64,000 bases of DNA from Halobellus captivus (GTDB taxonomy: Archaea; Halobacteriota; Halobacteria; Halobacteriales; Haloferacaceae), in contig NZ_RDQE01000008.1 of assembly GCF_003697845.1 (NCBI RefSeq), positions 1 to 64,000 of the forward strand. The letters run 5' to 3'. Both the position numbers and the translations under genes were made by a program. The notes below the pieces were generated by a model. It was not told where the DNA came from. It saw only the letters and a list, made by a program, of their open reading frames with translations, and did not search any database. Shown piece by piece: positions 1 through 7,904 of this stretch (the first letter of the stretch is position 1; every line of letters begins with the position of its first letter).

Positions 1-1
1 T

Positions 2-88
2 CACGCTCACCAGCGCTTCGAAGACGATCCACGACCAATTCGATCTGATTCACCGGCATCAGACGAGATTACGCGGCTGTCGATGTGA
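2..88 (+). other. possible 3' end of a gene cut by the window edge
   Basis: The second plus frame is open from the window start for 28 codons and ends at TGA (86-88). The residues are mixed charged and polar, compatible with a haloarchaeal protein tail, but nothing identifies a family. From 89 to the first gene at 305 I see no coding or RNA feature. Confidence 0.2.
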
Positions 89-304
89 TCGACTGATACT
101 TGCTTGCTCTGAACGGACCGATTCCCGAGGAGCAACACAAGTGTGCTAACCGTTCCATGAGACACTAAAAGCGTTTTAGCGGAGCCTGTGCGGAGTGCGC
201 TCAGTACAGGCGGCTACGATCGAATTACGTACGCACTCACACACTAATCTGCTGTAGAGTTCTACCACCAGTACAGCTATCGTCTTGCTATGTGGATAGG
301 TGAC

Positions 305-976
305 ATGGTAACTGCTGAATCGGTCACACTTTGGGCACACATTCTTTCGGGGGTCGCTGCGCTGCTGGCAGGAGTTGGTGCTCTCGTCACCACAAAAGGG
401 GGCCATCGTCACCGGCTTGCCGGACGTGTATACGTTGGCGCAATGGCTGTAGTCGTCGGAACGGTCTTTCCGTTACTCGCTTTCGACCCTACCCCGAATC
501 GAATCTTTCTCACGCTGGTCGCCATCTTCAGCGGCTACTTTGCGTTTTCCGGGTATCGAGTGCTCTCCCGAAAGCGATCCTCCGATACCGTTGGACGAAT
601 CGATTGGATAGCAGCACTTCTCGTCGTCGGCGCGTGTCTGTTCCTTGGCGGATGGGGCGTTGGATCTCTTCTCGGTGGGGACTCGTTTGGAACGGTGATG
701 ATCGTCTTCGGTGCTATCGGCATTCTCGTTGGAGTCTCGGACATCCGAGAGTTCCGTAGCTCGGCTCAACGAGGTCCATGGATGATAGAGCATCTCGGGC
801 GAATGATGGGTGCGTATATTGCCACGGTGACCGCGGTGTCAGTCGTCAATTTCAGTAACGTCTCTCCGGTCGTGAGCTGGCTTTGGCCGACCGTTCTCGG
901 AGTTCCACTCATCTGGTACTGGTTCCGTAAGTACGGGAATATTGGTCCATTTGCCCGTCTCTATCCGGCGAAATGA
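305..976 (+). CDS. DUF2306-like integral membrane protein
   Basis: About 223 residues with roughly six to seven hydrophobic segments spread over the whole length, so it is an integral membrane protein. The N-terminal third (helix, then a GGHRHRLAGRVY loop, then another helix) is what DUF2306 proteins look like; their function is unknown. An in-frame ATG at 290 would add five residues, but starting at 305 (MVTAESVTLW) places the first helix in the usual position. No operon partner: the next gene on the same strand begins at 1796. The codons are less GC-rich than those after 9.7 kb. Confidence 0.65.
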   Translation: MVTAESVTLWAHILSGVAALLAGVGALVTTKGGHRHRLAGRVYVGAMAVVVGTVFPLLAFDPTPNRIFLTLVAIFSGYFAFSGYRVLSRKRSSDTVGRIDWIAALLVVGACLFLGGWGVGSLLGGDSFGTVMIVFGAIGILVGVSDIREFRSSAQRGPWMIEHLGRMMGAYIATVTAVSVVNFSNVSPVVSWLWPTVLGVPLIWYWFRKYGNIGPFARLYPAK

Positions 977-1053
977 TGAGAGTCCTCTGTGTCTTACCTA
1001 TCCGAATCACATCGCAGAACGAACCTGCTAATAGAACGAATTGTGGGACGAAC

Positions 1054-1345
1054 CTACTCCTCCGTGAGTTTCGGATACGCAACTTCCCACAGGTGGCCGT
1101 CGGGGTCAGCAAAGTACCCGGAATACCCGCCCCAAAATACGTCTTGTGCTTGCTTCACTATCTGACCCCCTGCGGCTTCAGCTTCTGCGAGAATCGATGT
1201 AACCTCGTCTTTGCTTGCAACGTTGTGCGCTAACGTCACTCCCGAGAAACCGTCTCCTTCGTCAGGAACGTTCGCGTCCTTGGCGAGGCGGTCTCTTGGT
1301 AGAGTGAAAGCCACGTACCCTCAAGTTCGAAGAACGCCACCTCAC
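1054..1345 (-). pseudogene. VOC (glyoxalase/bleomycin-resistance) family fragment, truncated and frameshifted
   Basis: Reading leftward, frame one gives VAFFELEGTWLSLY (about 1296-1342) and then frame two continues PRDRLAKDANVPDEGDGFSG through FADPDGHLWEVAYP to a stop at 1054. Together these form the second half of a vicinal-oxygen-chelate protein, including the FxDPDGHxWE strand with the metal-ligand Glu. Restoring one C in the run near 1294-1297 joins the two frames, so a one-base deletion is likely. The N-terminal half is missing; upstream DNA instead encodes a membrane protein. The gene is dead, or at best a residual fragment. Confidence 0.75.
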
Positions 1346-1684
1346 TATAACAAGGAGTGCGAACGATCCGATTCCGACAACAGCGAGAGACACCGACAAC
1401 ACGAGATCTGACCACGCGTTCCACGGGTCCTCAAGTGCCGGTTCGACCCGTGCGAGCCACCAGTCTGTCTCCCCCATTTCGTCTTCGGTCGTTTCCGCAC
1501 GTCCGGTCAGTCGTCGGATAGCTGGCCGCCCGCCAGCCGCGAACAGGGCGACGATCGTGACACTCCCCATCGCCAGTAGAACTGGTAGTGAAACGATCCC
1601 CGTCTGTGCAAACAAGAAGATCAGTACGAACCCGAGCCCCGCCAGCCCGGAAACGAACCCCCGAACAACACCCCAGAGTTCCAT
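1262..1684 (-). CDS. small membrane protein whose C-terminus runs into the VOC fragment
   Basis: 140 residues. Two hydrophobic helices near the N-terminus (about 8-28 and 33-50), a polar acidic middle, and a third helix at about 93-112. The last 25 or so residues are read out of frame from the VOC remnant and are basic and low in acidic residues, unlike a haloarchaeal tail. The original C-terminus was therefore probably lost when the VOC fragment was joined here. I do not recognise the family. Confidence 0.5.
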   Translation of the reverse strand: MELWGVVRGFVSGLAGLGFVLIFLFAQTGIVSLPVLLAMGSVTIVALFAAGGRPAIRRLTGRAETTEDEMGETDWWLARVEPALEDPWNAWSDLVLSVSLAVVGIGSFALLVIVRWRSSNLRVRGFHSTKRPPRQGRERS

Positions 1685-1795
1685 CTCAGTTCGGAGATAG
1701 CGCCGTTCAACGCGTTAATCTGGCGGTCACTGGGGAACAGCGGGATCGAATCTGACACCACCACTTCTAACTCGATCTCCCGTGAGTGAGTCGAT

Positions 1796-2659
1796 ATGCC
1801 CTCCACGAGCACGGTACGAACAGATCCCGGTCTCAGCTGGAAGACGATCCTACACGGTATTCGTCGGCTTCCGCACCGGATGGCGGCGTTTATCGTCACG
1901 ATGCACCCTGTGATCTGGGGCGGCTTTTTCGTCGCACTCCCGCTTGCGGTCCTCGGTTCGGTGACTGTCGTTGGCTCTCGGGCAGCCGTCGCGTACGTGA
2001 TCGTCTGTGCGTGCCTGTGGCTGATGGTGTGGTTTTCGAGTGCGGGATTCAAAACGAATCACTACCGGCTTGGTCCCGAGAAGCGCACGTTGACGATCAA
2101 ACCTGAATTCGACGATCCCGAGACTGAACAGTTCGCAGCGGCGACCGGCACTGACGAACGGACGGTTGACCTCGACACGGTAGACGCCATTCAATTCATC
2201 CCACTCGGTCCGATCGTAGCTGCTCGACTTCACTACCACTCCTTCACAGTCACGAAGCCAGAGGGAGTCCTCGTACCGCGCGGACGGCTGCACGAAGTCG
2301 CTGCCAGCTTTCGATCGTGTGACGTGTCAGTTCCCGAATTGACGCCTGACGACCGTCCGACGCCTCAACGCCGACCGCTCCGTGCTGCGATCCGGATCGC
2401 CGCAACGCCGGTGTTGATCGGCGTACTCCCGGTCTACCTCGTGCAGTTTCGACTCGGCATCGACGTGTGGCCGTTTCTGTTCGGGTTCGTCCTCGTCACG
2501 TGGGTCGTGATCGTTCGATACCTCTCCGTCCGGTTCGGTATCCGCCCTGAGGGGACACGGGCACGTGACTGGCTCCTTCGATGGGGGATCGATATCTTCG
2601 TCGCGGGACTTGGGTTAGTGGTTGCGCTCGGACTGTTCTCCCTCATCGGAGCACTATGA
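1796..2659 (+). CDS. hypothetical membrane protein, PH-like middle region
   Basis: 287 residues. Two adjacent helices (about 40-60 and 62-80), a soluble stretch of about 110 residues with short beta-like segments (residues 84-175), then three helices near 197-215, 223-242 and 262-285. A helix pair followed by a beta-rich domain starting NHYRLGPEKRTLTIKP resembles membrane PH-type proteins (bPH), but I cannot be sure of homology. ATG at 1796 is the first start after an in-frame stop. No neighbour within an operon distance on this strand. Confidence 0.55.
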   Translation: MPSTSTVRTDPGLSWKTILHGIRRLPHRMAAFIVTMHPVIWGGFFVALPLAVLGSVTVVGSRAAVAYVIVCACLWLMVWFSSAGFKTNHYRLGPEKRTLTIKPEFDDPETEQFAAATGTDERTVDLDTVDAIQFIPLGPIVAARLHYHSFTVTKPEGVLVPRGRLHEVAASFRSCDVSVPELTPDDRPTPQRRPLRAAIRIAATPVLIGVLPVYLVQFRLGIDVWPFLFGFVLVTWVVIVRYLSVRFGIRPEGTRARDWLLRWGIDIFVAGLGLVVALGLFSLIGAL

Positions 2660-2958
2660 GGACCGATTTGGGATGACAATATTCATTAATTTCCTTGCAA
2701 CGTACCTGCCGTGATGTGAACACGCACGAGAGCCACGCGTCGCTAACACGACACTGGCTCTCGCCGCAACGAGGCATCTCTAAAGACAGACTCACACGTA
2801 TTTCCGAGCGTTCCAGATCCCGCGTGAAGTGTTCCGAAAACCGGGGGAAGAAGCGCTCAAAACCATCCCGAAACTACGCTATGACTCACTAACAATCTCC
2901 GGTACAAGAGCGTACTGGGGAATCAAACTTCTTTACCCGTCATTCGAATCGTTCTGGT
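2660..2958. other. intergenic, nothing recognised
   Basis: About 300 bp between the membrane protein and the M48 protease. Short ORFs here lack haloarchaeal codon bias or recognisable motifs. It presumably holds the protease promoter; an AT-rich stretch near 2926-2937 is a weak candidate. Confidence 0.3.
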
Positions 2959-3966
2959 ATGCCCTCCAAGTCGCTGTCACTTACAGTGAAGATGGTTTCT
3001 GCAGTGATTGGATTAACAGTAGTTGCCGTGGGATTTCTCGTTGGTGTCTGGGTTGTCCTCTATGGGGTACTCTCTTTCTTTGACGTGGCCTCGGCATCAT
3101 CCCTCGCAGCGGGGATCACTGTGCTGACGATCGTGACTGTCGGATATCTCGAATACAGGCAAATCGATACGATCGAACGAGTTGCTGACGCCCAGCGTGT
3201 CGATAGAGAGGCCGAACCAGCGTTGTACGAGCTAGTCACACGCATCGCAACACAACTCGATATTCCGGTCCCGACGATCGCGCTCTCGGAACGGCGGGCA
3301 CCCGAAGCCCTTGTCGTCGGATTTCGACCGGGGAACATTCACTTGGTCCTGTCCCGCGGGACAGTCAACACGCTTGATGGAACCGCGGAACTGGAAGCCG
3401 TAATCGCCCACGAACTCGCACACGTGAAAAATCGGGACGCAATGGTAATGACGATCCTCTCGCTTCCCGTGATTCTCGCTAATGGACTCGGTTCCAGACT
3501 CGCAGACGTTGAAAATCCGGGGTGGGCTGCAATCGTTATTGTCCCGCTCGCATTCATCTCGACGATTGTCTGGGTAATCGGGAAAGCAATCACCGCTCGC
3601 TTGTCCCGAGTGAGAGAACGTGTCGCGGACCAAGTTGCAGCACAAATCACTGGGTCACCTGCAGCCCTTGCTACTGCACTCAAACAGCTTGATCAAGGCA
3701 TTTCGGAAACACCCAACCGAGATTTACGTGAAGCGTCCGGAATCTCGTCGCTCTCGATCCTTCCTCTTGAACCGGAGGAGTTGGAAAAGGTGATGCTCGG
3801 TCCAGAGGGCAACACAGAACCGTCGTACTGGTGGCTCCGCACACGACTGCACCAACTCGAACGGTGGCTGTTCCGAACCCACCCGCCAACAGACGACCGT
3901 ATTGAACAACTCGCTGCATACGAACGCAACCAAGAACGACGCCCAGCGTCAAACATACAATCGTGA
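2959..3966 (+). CDS. HtpX-like M48 family metalloprotease
   Basis: 335 residues. HtpX-type enzymes are membrane-anchored zinc endopeptidases of protein quality control. Two N-terminal helices (about 10-32 and 40-58), the zinc motif HELAH at residues 151-155, further helices at about 165-210, and the downstream SRVRERVADQVAAQ segment, which matches the M48 SRxxExxAD pattern supplying the third ligand. A TH-PPTDDRIEQL segment near the C-terminus is also typical of HtpX. It is monocistronic here. Haloarchaea often carry several HtpX paralogs, so I give no specific symbol. Confidence 0.9.
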   Translation: MPSKSLSLTVKMVSAVIGLTVVAVGFLVGVWVVLYGVLSFFDVASASSLAAGITVLTIVTVGYLEYRQIDTIERVADAQRVDREAEPALYELVTRIATQLDIPVPTIALSERRAPEALVVGFRPGNIHLVLSRGTVNTLDGTAELEAVIAHELAHVKNRDAMVMTILSLPVILANGLGSRLADVENPGWAAIVIVPLAFISTIVWVIGKAITARLSRVRERVADQVAAQITGSPAALATALKQLDQGISETPNRDLREASGISSLSILPLEPEELEKVMLGPEGNTEPSYWWLRTRLHQLERWLFRTHPPTDDRIEQLAAYERNQERRPASNIQS

Positions 3967-4067
3967 GTGGAAACAACTAGAAGCGCTCGAACGATCTTGG
4001 GAATTACTGAAGAACTCAGACCAAAAGGAAACGGCGTATTTCTTCAGTTGATCCGTAAGTCCAAGGG

Positions 4068-4391
4068 CTAGGTGCGTTGCGGCGTCCACAGCCCATAGAG
4101 AATCGCTACGAGTCCTGCGAGTTCACTGACTTGGCCGACGCTATTGACGATCGGGACTGGTACATTAAGTCCAAATCCTAAGATCACGAGTGCGGCACCT
4201 GGAACACCGAGGATAAGCGCAAATCCGAGTGCGATGAACAGCATCGGTCGGCTTTGGTTCCGTCGATAGCCGAGATACGCAAGATAGCTGATGGTTAAGC
4301 CGAGTGCGACGGAGATGAGTTCACTGGCGGTTCGAATACGGCTGAGCGTATCGAGATCGATCGACTGGAGGAGTAGTTCAAATGTGGTCAT
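4068..4391 (-). CDS. DUF7521-type small membrane protein
   Basis: 107 residues with three hydrophobic helices and the segment GLTISYLAYLGYRRNQSRPMLFIALGF (split: helix, then YRRNQSRPM loop), which I associate with the DUF7521 family. Its ATG overlaps the TGA of the upstream winged-helix gene (4388-4391), so the two are cotranslated. This HTH plus DUF7521 pairing recurs in haloarchaea and suggests a membrane partner of the regulator; function unknown. Confidence 0.7.
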   Translation of the reverse strand: MTTFELLLQSIDLDTLSRIRTASELISVALGLTISYLAYLGYRRNQSRPMLFIALGFALILGVPGAALVILGFGLNVPVPIVNSVGQVSELAGLVAILYGLWTPQRT

Positions 4392-4798
4392 CTGTTTTCA
4401 ACGAAGCAAGTGAACCGGTCGGCCATCCGTTCACGACGCGAGACAGTGATCTCGAAGCCCTCATCGGTGAGTGTCAGCGTAAGGCTGTGAAGTTGTGCCT
4501 GGTACACTTTGTAGTTCTTCCCGTCCGTAACTGGCTGGATCTCTTCGGATATGAGGTCGTACTTTCGGAGTCGTTCGAGTCGACGGTAAACCGTCGGTTC
4601 CGACGTGTCGAGTCGCTTACTGAGTTCGGACGCCGAACAGGGACCGTTTTTCGTTTCGATGAGGATACGTCGGGCACAGTCATCTGCGAGGAGATCTGCG
4701 AGTCCCGCCGCATCCGTTCCGTCCGACACAACAACTCCCACATCTATGTGGTTCTCAATAACAGTTCGGTGGATCGTGTCGGTTGTGGTTGGCTTCAA
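4388..4798 (-). CDS. winged-helix transcription regulator (ArsR-like)
   Basis: 136 residues. A helix-turn-helix lies at about residues 40-85: LLADDCARRILIETKNGPCS, then SELSKRLDTSEPTVYRRLERL, followed by a wing (EEIQPVTDGKNYKVY). The C-terminal 40 residues form a short beta/helix extension. It is translationally coupled to the DUF7521 gene. The divergent CPBP gene starts only about 57 bp away, so the regulator may control both directions from a shared intergenic region. Confidence 0.8.
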   Translation of the reverse strand: MKPTTTDTIHRTVIENHIDVGVVVSDGTDAAGLADLLADDCARRILIETKNGPCSASELSKRLDTSEPTVYRRLERLRKYDLISEEIQPVTDGKNYKVYQAQLHSLTLTLTDEGFEITVSRRERMADRFTCFVENR

Positions 4799-4854
4799 CC
4801 GCTGAAACCAGGCAAAGGCGCTCTTTGATATCGCATGTGTTGGAGTCGGTATCG

Positions 4855-5856
4855 ATGTCGAAGTCGAATATGCCCCGTGATGTAGATAGCCCCTCCAAAC
4901 AAGCTAAACGGACACTCCTCGCTCCGTTTTGGAATCGTACTGAGAATCGCCTCCGTGCCCTTTGGCGGATTCTCGGTGCGTTCATACTCGTCGCAACCGG
5001 TTCACAGGTACTCCCATCCGTACTGTTCAGTAATAGCGATCTCCCGCCATCTCTGCTGGGATTAACGCAGAATATCTTCACCGTTGTCACTGTACTCCTG
5101 GTGATCGTAATCTGGGCTCGATACGTCGATCGACGCCGACTCACCGAGTATGGTCTTCACGTCGGACCGGAATGGGTGCGGGACGCAGGTGCCGGTGTCG
5201 TCATCGCGTTCGTCGCGTGGGGGCTAGCGCTTGCAGTACATCTCACTGTCGGGTGGACACACATCTCGGCTGTCCTGTCGCCAGGGAACGCTGCGAACGC
5301 ACTCCCCTTCGCAGTAGCTCTAATCGCGTTCGTCGCCCAGTTCCTGCTCGTCGGAATCTGGGAAGAACTCCTGTTTCGAGGGCTCGTGCTCAAAAACGCC
5401 GCTGAAGGATTCCATACGCAGTGGTTCTCGGAACGCGGTGCAGTGCTGGCTGGCCTCGTTGCGTCCTCACTGCTGTTCGGCGTCGTCCACGTCGATCAAG
5501 CGACGTCACTGCCCGCGCTTGGGTTCTGGGTGTTGATGGGTCTGGTTCTTGGCAGCGTGTACGTCATCACTGACTCGCTGGCAATACCGATCGGCATTCA
5601 TTTTGCAACGAATCTCGCGTTCAACAACGTCTACGGGTTGAGTAATGTTCGACCGGAGACTGCGGAGGTCGCTGCCGCGCTGCTCCGCCCGGAATTCACC
5701 GGTCCGACCAGGTTCGTCGGCGTTTCGGGACTTGTTAACGTCGGTGTGGTCGTACTCATCGCCGTACTCTCAATAGGGTACGTTGCCGTCCAGTACGACT
5801 CCATCAGGGTGAGAGTATCACCTGTGTATACTGTATATTCCCGTTCACATAACTGA
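4855..5856 (+). CDS. CPBP family intramembrane metalloprotease
   Basis: 333 residues from the chosen ATG at 4855; the longer reading from 4783 would overlap the start of the divergent regulator gene. About eight membrane helices. The CPBP (Abi/CAAX protease-like) motifs are present: EELLFRG with the Glu pair at residues 170-171 and Arg at 175, FGVVHVD about 40 residues later, and IPIGIHFATNLAFN near 250. Such enzymes process prenylated or peptide substrates in the membrane, or serve bacteriocin immunity; the substrate here is unknown. Confidence 0.85.
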   Translation: MSKSNMPRDVDSPSKQAKRTLLAPFWNRTENRLRALWRILGAFILVATGSQVLPSVLFSNSDLPPSLLGLTQNIFTVVTVLLVIVIWARYVDRRRLTEYGLHVGPEWVRDAGAGVVIAFVAWGLALAVHLTVGWTHISAVLSPGNAANALPFAVALIAFVAQFLLVGIWEELLFRGLVLKNAAEGFHTQWFSERGAVLAGLVASSLLFGVVHVDQATSLPALGFWVLMGLVLGSVYVITDSLAIPIGIHFATNLAFNNVYGLSNVRPETAEVAAALLRPEFTGPTRFVGVSGLVNVGVVVLIAVLSIGYVAVQYDSIRVRVSPVYTVYSRSHN

Positions 5857-5913
5857 GTTTGAAAGCGAAGGGCTATAGTGACGGATTGACGAATCGTATT
5901 CTTTGTCTGCGTG

Positions 5914-6116
5914 CTACGCGGTTTCTGCCGGCAGATTCGTTCGTACGAGACCACAGTCGGGTCAAGCGACTGGCTCGATATCAACGGTCTCTGTCATGTC
6001 GAGTGTCCCGAGTACGCCTTCTCGTGTGTTTTCTGTGTCGCCCGTAAGGTATGGCCTCCAGCTCGAACCGTTATGTGTTCCATCGTGACGCCACAATCCG
6101 GACACCGTCGTTCCAT
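5914..6116 (-). pseudogene. small zinc-ribbon protein, frameshifted and with in-frame TGA
   Basis: Starts with ATG at 6116 as MERRCPDCGVTMEHITV, the first CPxCG knuckle of a widespread small haloarchaeal zinc-ribbon protein. The start frame stops at 5994 after 40 codons. Shifting frame near 6028-6033 restores EGVLGTLDMTETVDIEPVA, then TGA (5962-5964), then PDCGLVR. The TGA sits where the first Cys of the second knuckle should be (xPDCG, expected CPDCG). Two independent lesions mean the gene is inactive. It lies 50 bp downstream of an HTH gene on the same strand. Confidence 0.75.
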
Positions 6117-6165
6117 GTATCCAGTTACCTCTCTCACCCCAAAAGGTATTGGACGAGAGTGGGGC

Positions 6166-6510
6166 TCACTCGACGTCGTCGTGGAATTGGACGACGAGTT
6201 GTTCGATCGCGAGGGCATACACCGTCATTTCTCGGCCCTTCTCGGAGTACCACGTCTCGATCGGTGTGATGAGTTCCGCATCGCAGAGCCGATCAAGGTG
6301 GTATGAGACGTTCTGTACGGATTGGTCGAGTGACTTGGCGATCTCGGATGCCGTTTTCGGCTCCGATTCGAGTGTGCTCAAGATCTTCTGTGCAGTCTCG
6401 GATGAAAGGACTTGGAGCACCTCAGTTTGCTCGTTTCGGTCGATGACGATGTTCGTTTGTTCACGGGGGGCGTGGGTGACGGGAGGCTGGTGTGGGAAGG
6501 CGCTTGCCAT
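6166..6510 (-). CDS. winged-helix regulator (ArsR-type)
   Basis: 114 residues. The DNA-binding domain covers about 28-105: a first helix with LSSETAQKILSTLES, HTH with ASEIAKSLDQSVQNVSYHLD, and a wing containing YSEKGREMTVYAL. The leftward promoter looks leaderless, with an AT-rich TATA-like element about 27 bp before the ATG (around 6533-6541). An inverted repeat at 6544-6565 sits directly upstream, shared with the divergent GbsR-type gene. Confidence 0.8.
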   Translation of the reverse strand: MASAFPHQPPVTHAPREQTNIVIDRNEQTEVLQVLSSETAQKILSTLESEPKTASEIAKSLDQSVQNVSYHLDRLCDAELITPIETWYSEKGREMTVYALAIEQLVVQFHDDVE

Positions 6511-6543
6511 AGGTTTGATCAGGGCGTGACCGGCTTATTCTGT

Positions 6544-6565
6544 TTGTTCGGTTCACTCCGAACAA
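6544..6565. promoter_or_regulatory. operator candidate: inverted repeat TTGTTCGG-N6-CCGAACAA
   Basis: A perfect 8-bp inverted repeat with a 6-bp spacer, located between the divergent HTH gene (start 6510) and GbsR-type gene (start 6655). It lies just upstream of the leftward TATA-like element and about 15 bp upstream of a rightward one (gatttaatactt, near 6577-6588). Either neighbouring regulator could bind it. Confidence 0.55.
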
Positions 6566-6608
6566 CCGAATCAAACGATTTAATACTTACGGAATTCATA
6601 ACCGAAGT

Positions 6609-6662
6609 ATGACTCAACAGAGTACCCATCACGGAGTATGGACAATATCCATCTATGAGTGA
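6609..6662 (+). other. possible 17-codon leader ORF upstream of the GbsR-type gene
   Basis: ATG at 6609 lies about 27 bp after a TATA-like sequence (6577-6588), which is leaderless spacing. It opens 17 codons (MTQQSTHHGVWTISIYE) ending at TGA 6660-6662, overlapping the ATG of the GbsR-type gene at 6655 in a different frame. It may couple translation, or may simply be a chance ORF in the 5' region. Confidence 0.3.
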
Positions 6663-7161
6663 GGATGATCGCGCCGTCGCCCGCGAGCGGATCATCGAGT
6701 CGATGGAGCAGTCGGCAGAAGTCTACGGTCTCAGCCGGAGTGCAGGCCGCATTTATGGTGTGTTATACTTCTCTGACGAACCCCTTTCAATCCCGGAACT
6801 CGTCGACGAGACCGGCTACGCGAAATCAACGATTAGCAACGTCACCCGTACCTTGACGCGGATCGGACTTATTCACCGTCGATCATCGGCAGGCGGCGGC
6901 CGACGCGTTCAGTATACCGCCGAGCGGGAGATCTGGTTCATTCTACAGGACGTGTTTCAACAGTACGTCCAACGAGAGATTCAGACGACACTCCGGACGA
7001 TTCAGCGCGCGCAAGCACAACTCCCGGACGAGAGCGAAACCGAGGGTGAACGGATCGAGGAGCTTCGAGACACCTACGAAGATCTACAAGAGATCGTCAC
7101 ACTCGCGTCAAACTTCACCGCCGCAGAACTCCGCGACGCGCTCGAATCCTACGATCGATAG
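6655..7161 (+). CDS. GbsR/MarR family transcription regulator
   Basis: 168 residues. A winged HTH at about 25-85 contains GLSRSAGRIYGVLYFSDEPL, SIPELVDETGYAKSTISNVT recognition region, and a wing with SSAGGGRRVQYTAER. A long C-terminal coiled-coil-like helix region (about 95-165) is suitable for dimerisation. This architecture and length match GbsR-type regulators, some of which respond to osmolyte or choline supply in bacteria; the ligand here is unknown. The stop codon directly abuts the stop of the convergent gene. Confidence 0.85.
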   Translation: MSEDDRAVARERIIESMEQSAEVYGLSRSAGRIYGVLYFSDEPLSIPELVDETGYAKSTISNVTRTLTRIGLIHRRSSAGGGRRVQYTAEREIWFILQDVFQQYVQREIQTTLRTIQRAQAQLPDESETEGERIEELRDTYEDLQEIVTLASNFTAAELRDALESYDR

Positions 7162-7713
7162 TCACCAGTACACGGTGTACGTACAGGCATCGTCTCCGTC
7201 ACGACGACATGTCTCTCCCGTTTCCTCGATGAAGACGAACGCATCGACAGACGCGTACTGTCTGGCGACACCACGGATGAGTCCACGATCGAACGGACAA
7301 GGGTATGGATTGTAACACGTGAGTTCGCCGGTTCGATCCTCGGTCTGTTCGAACTCATAGTAGCCGATGTCGCCACCACGATGATTCTGCTGGTAGGCCT
7401 CATCGATCGACTGGAGGCCCTCGGGAACGGTATCGAAGTCTTTCGGCCACGTGGCGACTTCCGGAAGTTGTTCACCCAGCCGATCGAGAACGTGCGGCTG
7501 TAACTCCTCAGCGATCGTCTCAAAGGTATCCAGCCAGGTTTGTTGTGGATACCACTCTTCGGGGTCCGGATCAGTGATTCCTTCCGCAGCAAGTGCTTGG
7601 AGCGCCCGTTCCTGATAGGCTTCAGAAAACCGTCCCATTGCCGTTTCGACGATCGTGAGGACCGTTTGACCGTTCACCTCTACGCCTTGGTCAAACGCTT
7701 CATAGGTGGCCAT
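7162..7713 (-). CDS. V4R-like cysteine-containing sensory protein (unassigned)
   Basis: 183 residues from ATG 7713; a GTG at 7725 would add four. Mixed alpha/beta. The C-terminal third has PYPCPFDRGLIRGVARQY and ends ETCRRDGDDACTYTVYW, a C-x-R-x-x-G-x-x-x-C-x-Y-x-V pattern like the end of V4R/XylR-N small-molecule domains. No DNA-binding or catalytic domain is attached. It ends at the base after the GbsR-type stop, in convergent orientation. The family assignment is tentative. Confidence 0.55.
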   Translation of the reverse strand: MATYEAFDQGVEVNGQTVLTIVETAMGRFSEAYQERALQALAAEGITDPDPEEWYPQQTWLDTFETIAEELQPHVLDRLGEQLPEVATWPKDFDTVPEGLQSIDEAYQQNHRGGDIGYYEFEQTEDRTGELTCYNPYPCPFDRGLIRGVARQYASVDAFVFIEETGETCRRDGDDACTYTVYW

Positions 7714-7904
7714 TATGTGTACCACCGATCGGATCAGGAAAGTAACTTCGGTATGAAAGCGCTACACGACAATTGAGGACTCTTTCAGGTCGTTGCAAGC
7801 CGATTATACACTCGACCTCAGAGCGCTGCATCGATTCCGTACCAGTGAACTTTCGGTCCTAAACTCCGAAACTGTGAAAGTTCACAGATTCAGAGGTAGT
7901 GAAT

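Noticed and set aside
5914-6116. Selenocysteine at the in-frame TGA
   Set aside because: A second independent frameshift is present, no SECIS context is seen, and haloarchaea are not known to use Sec.
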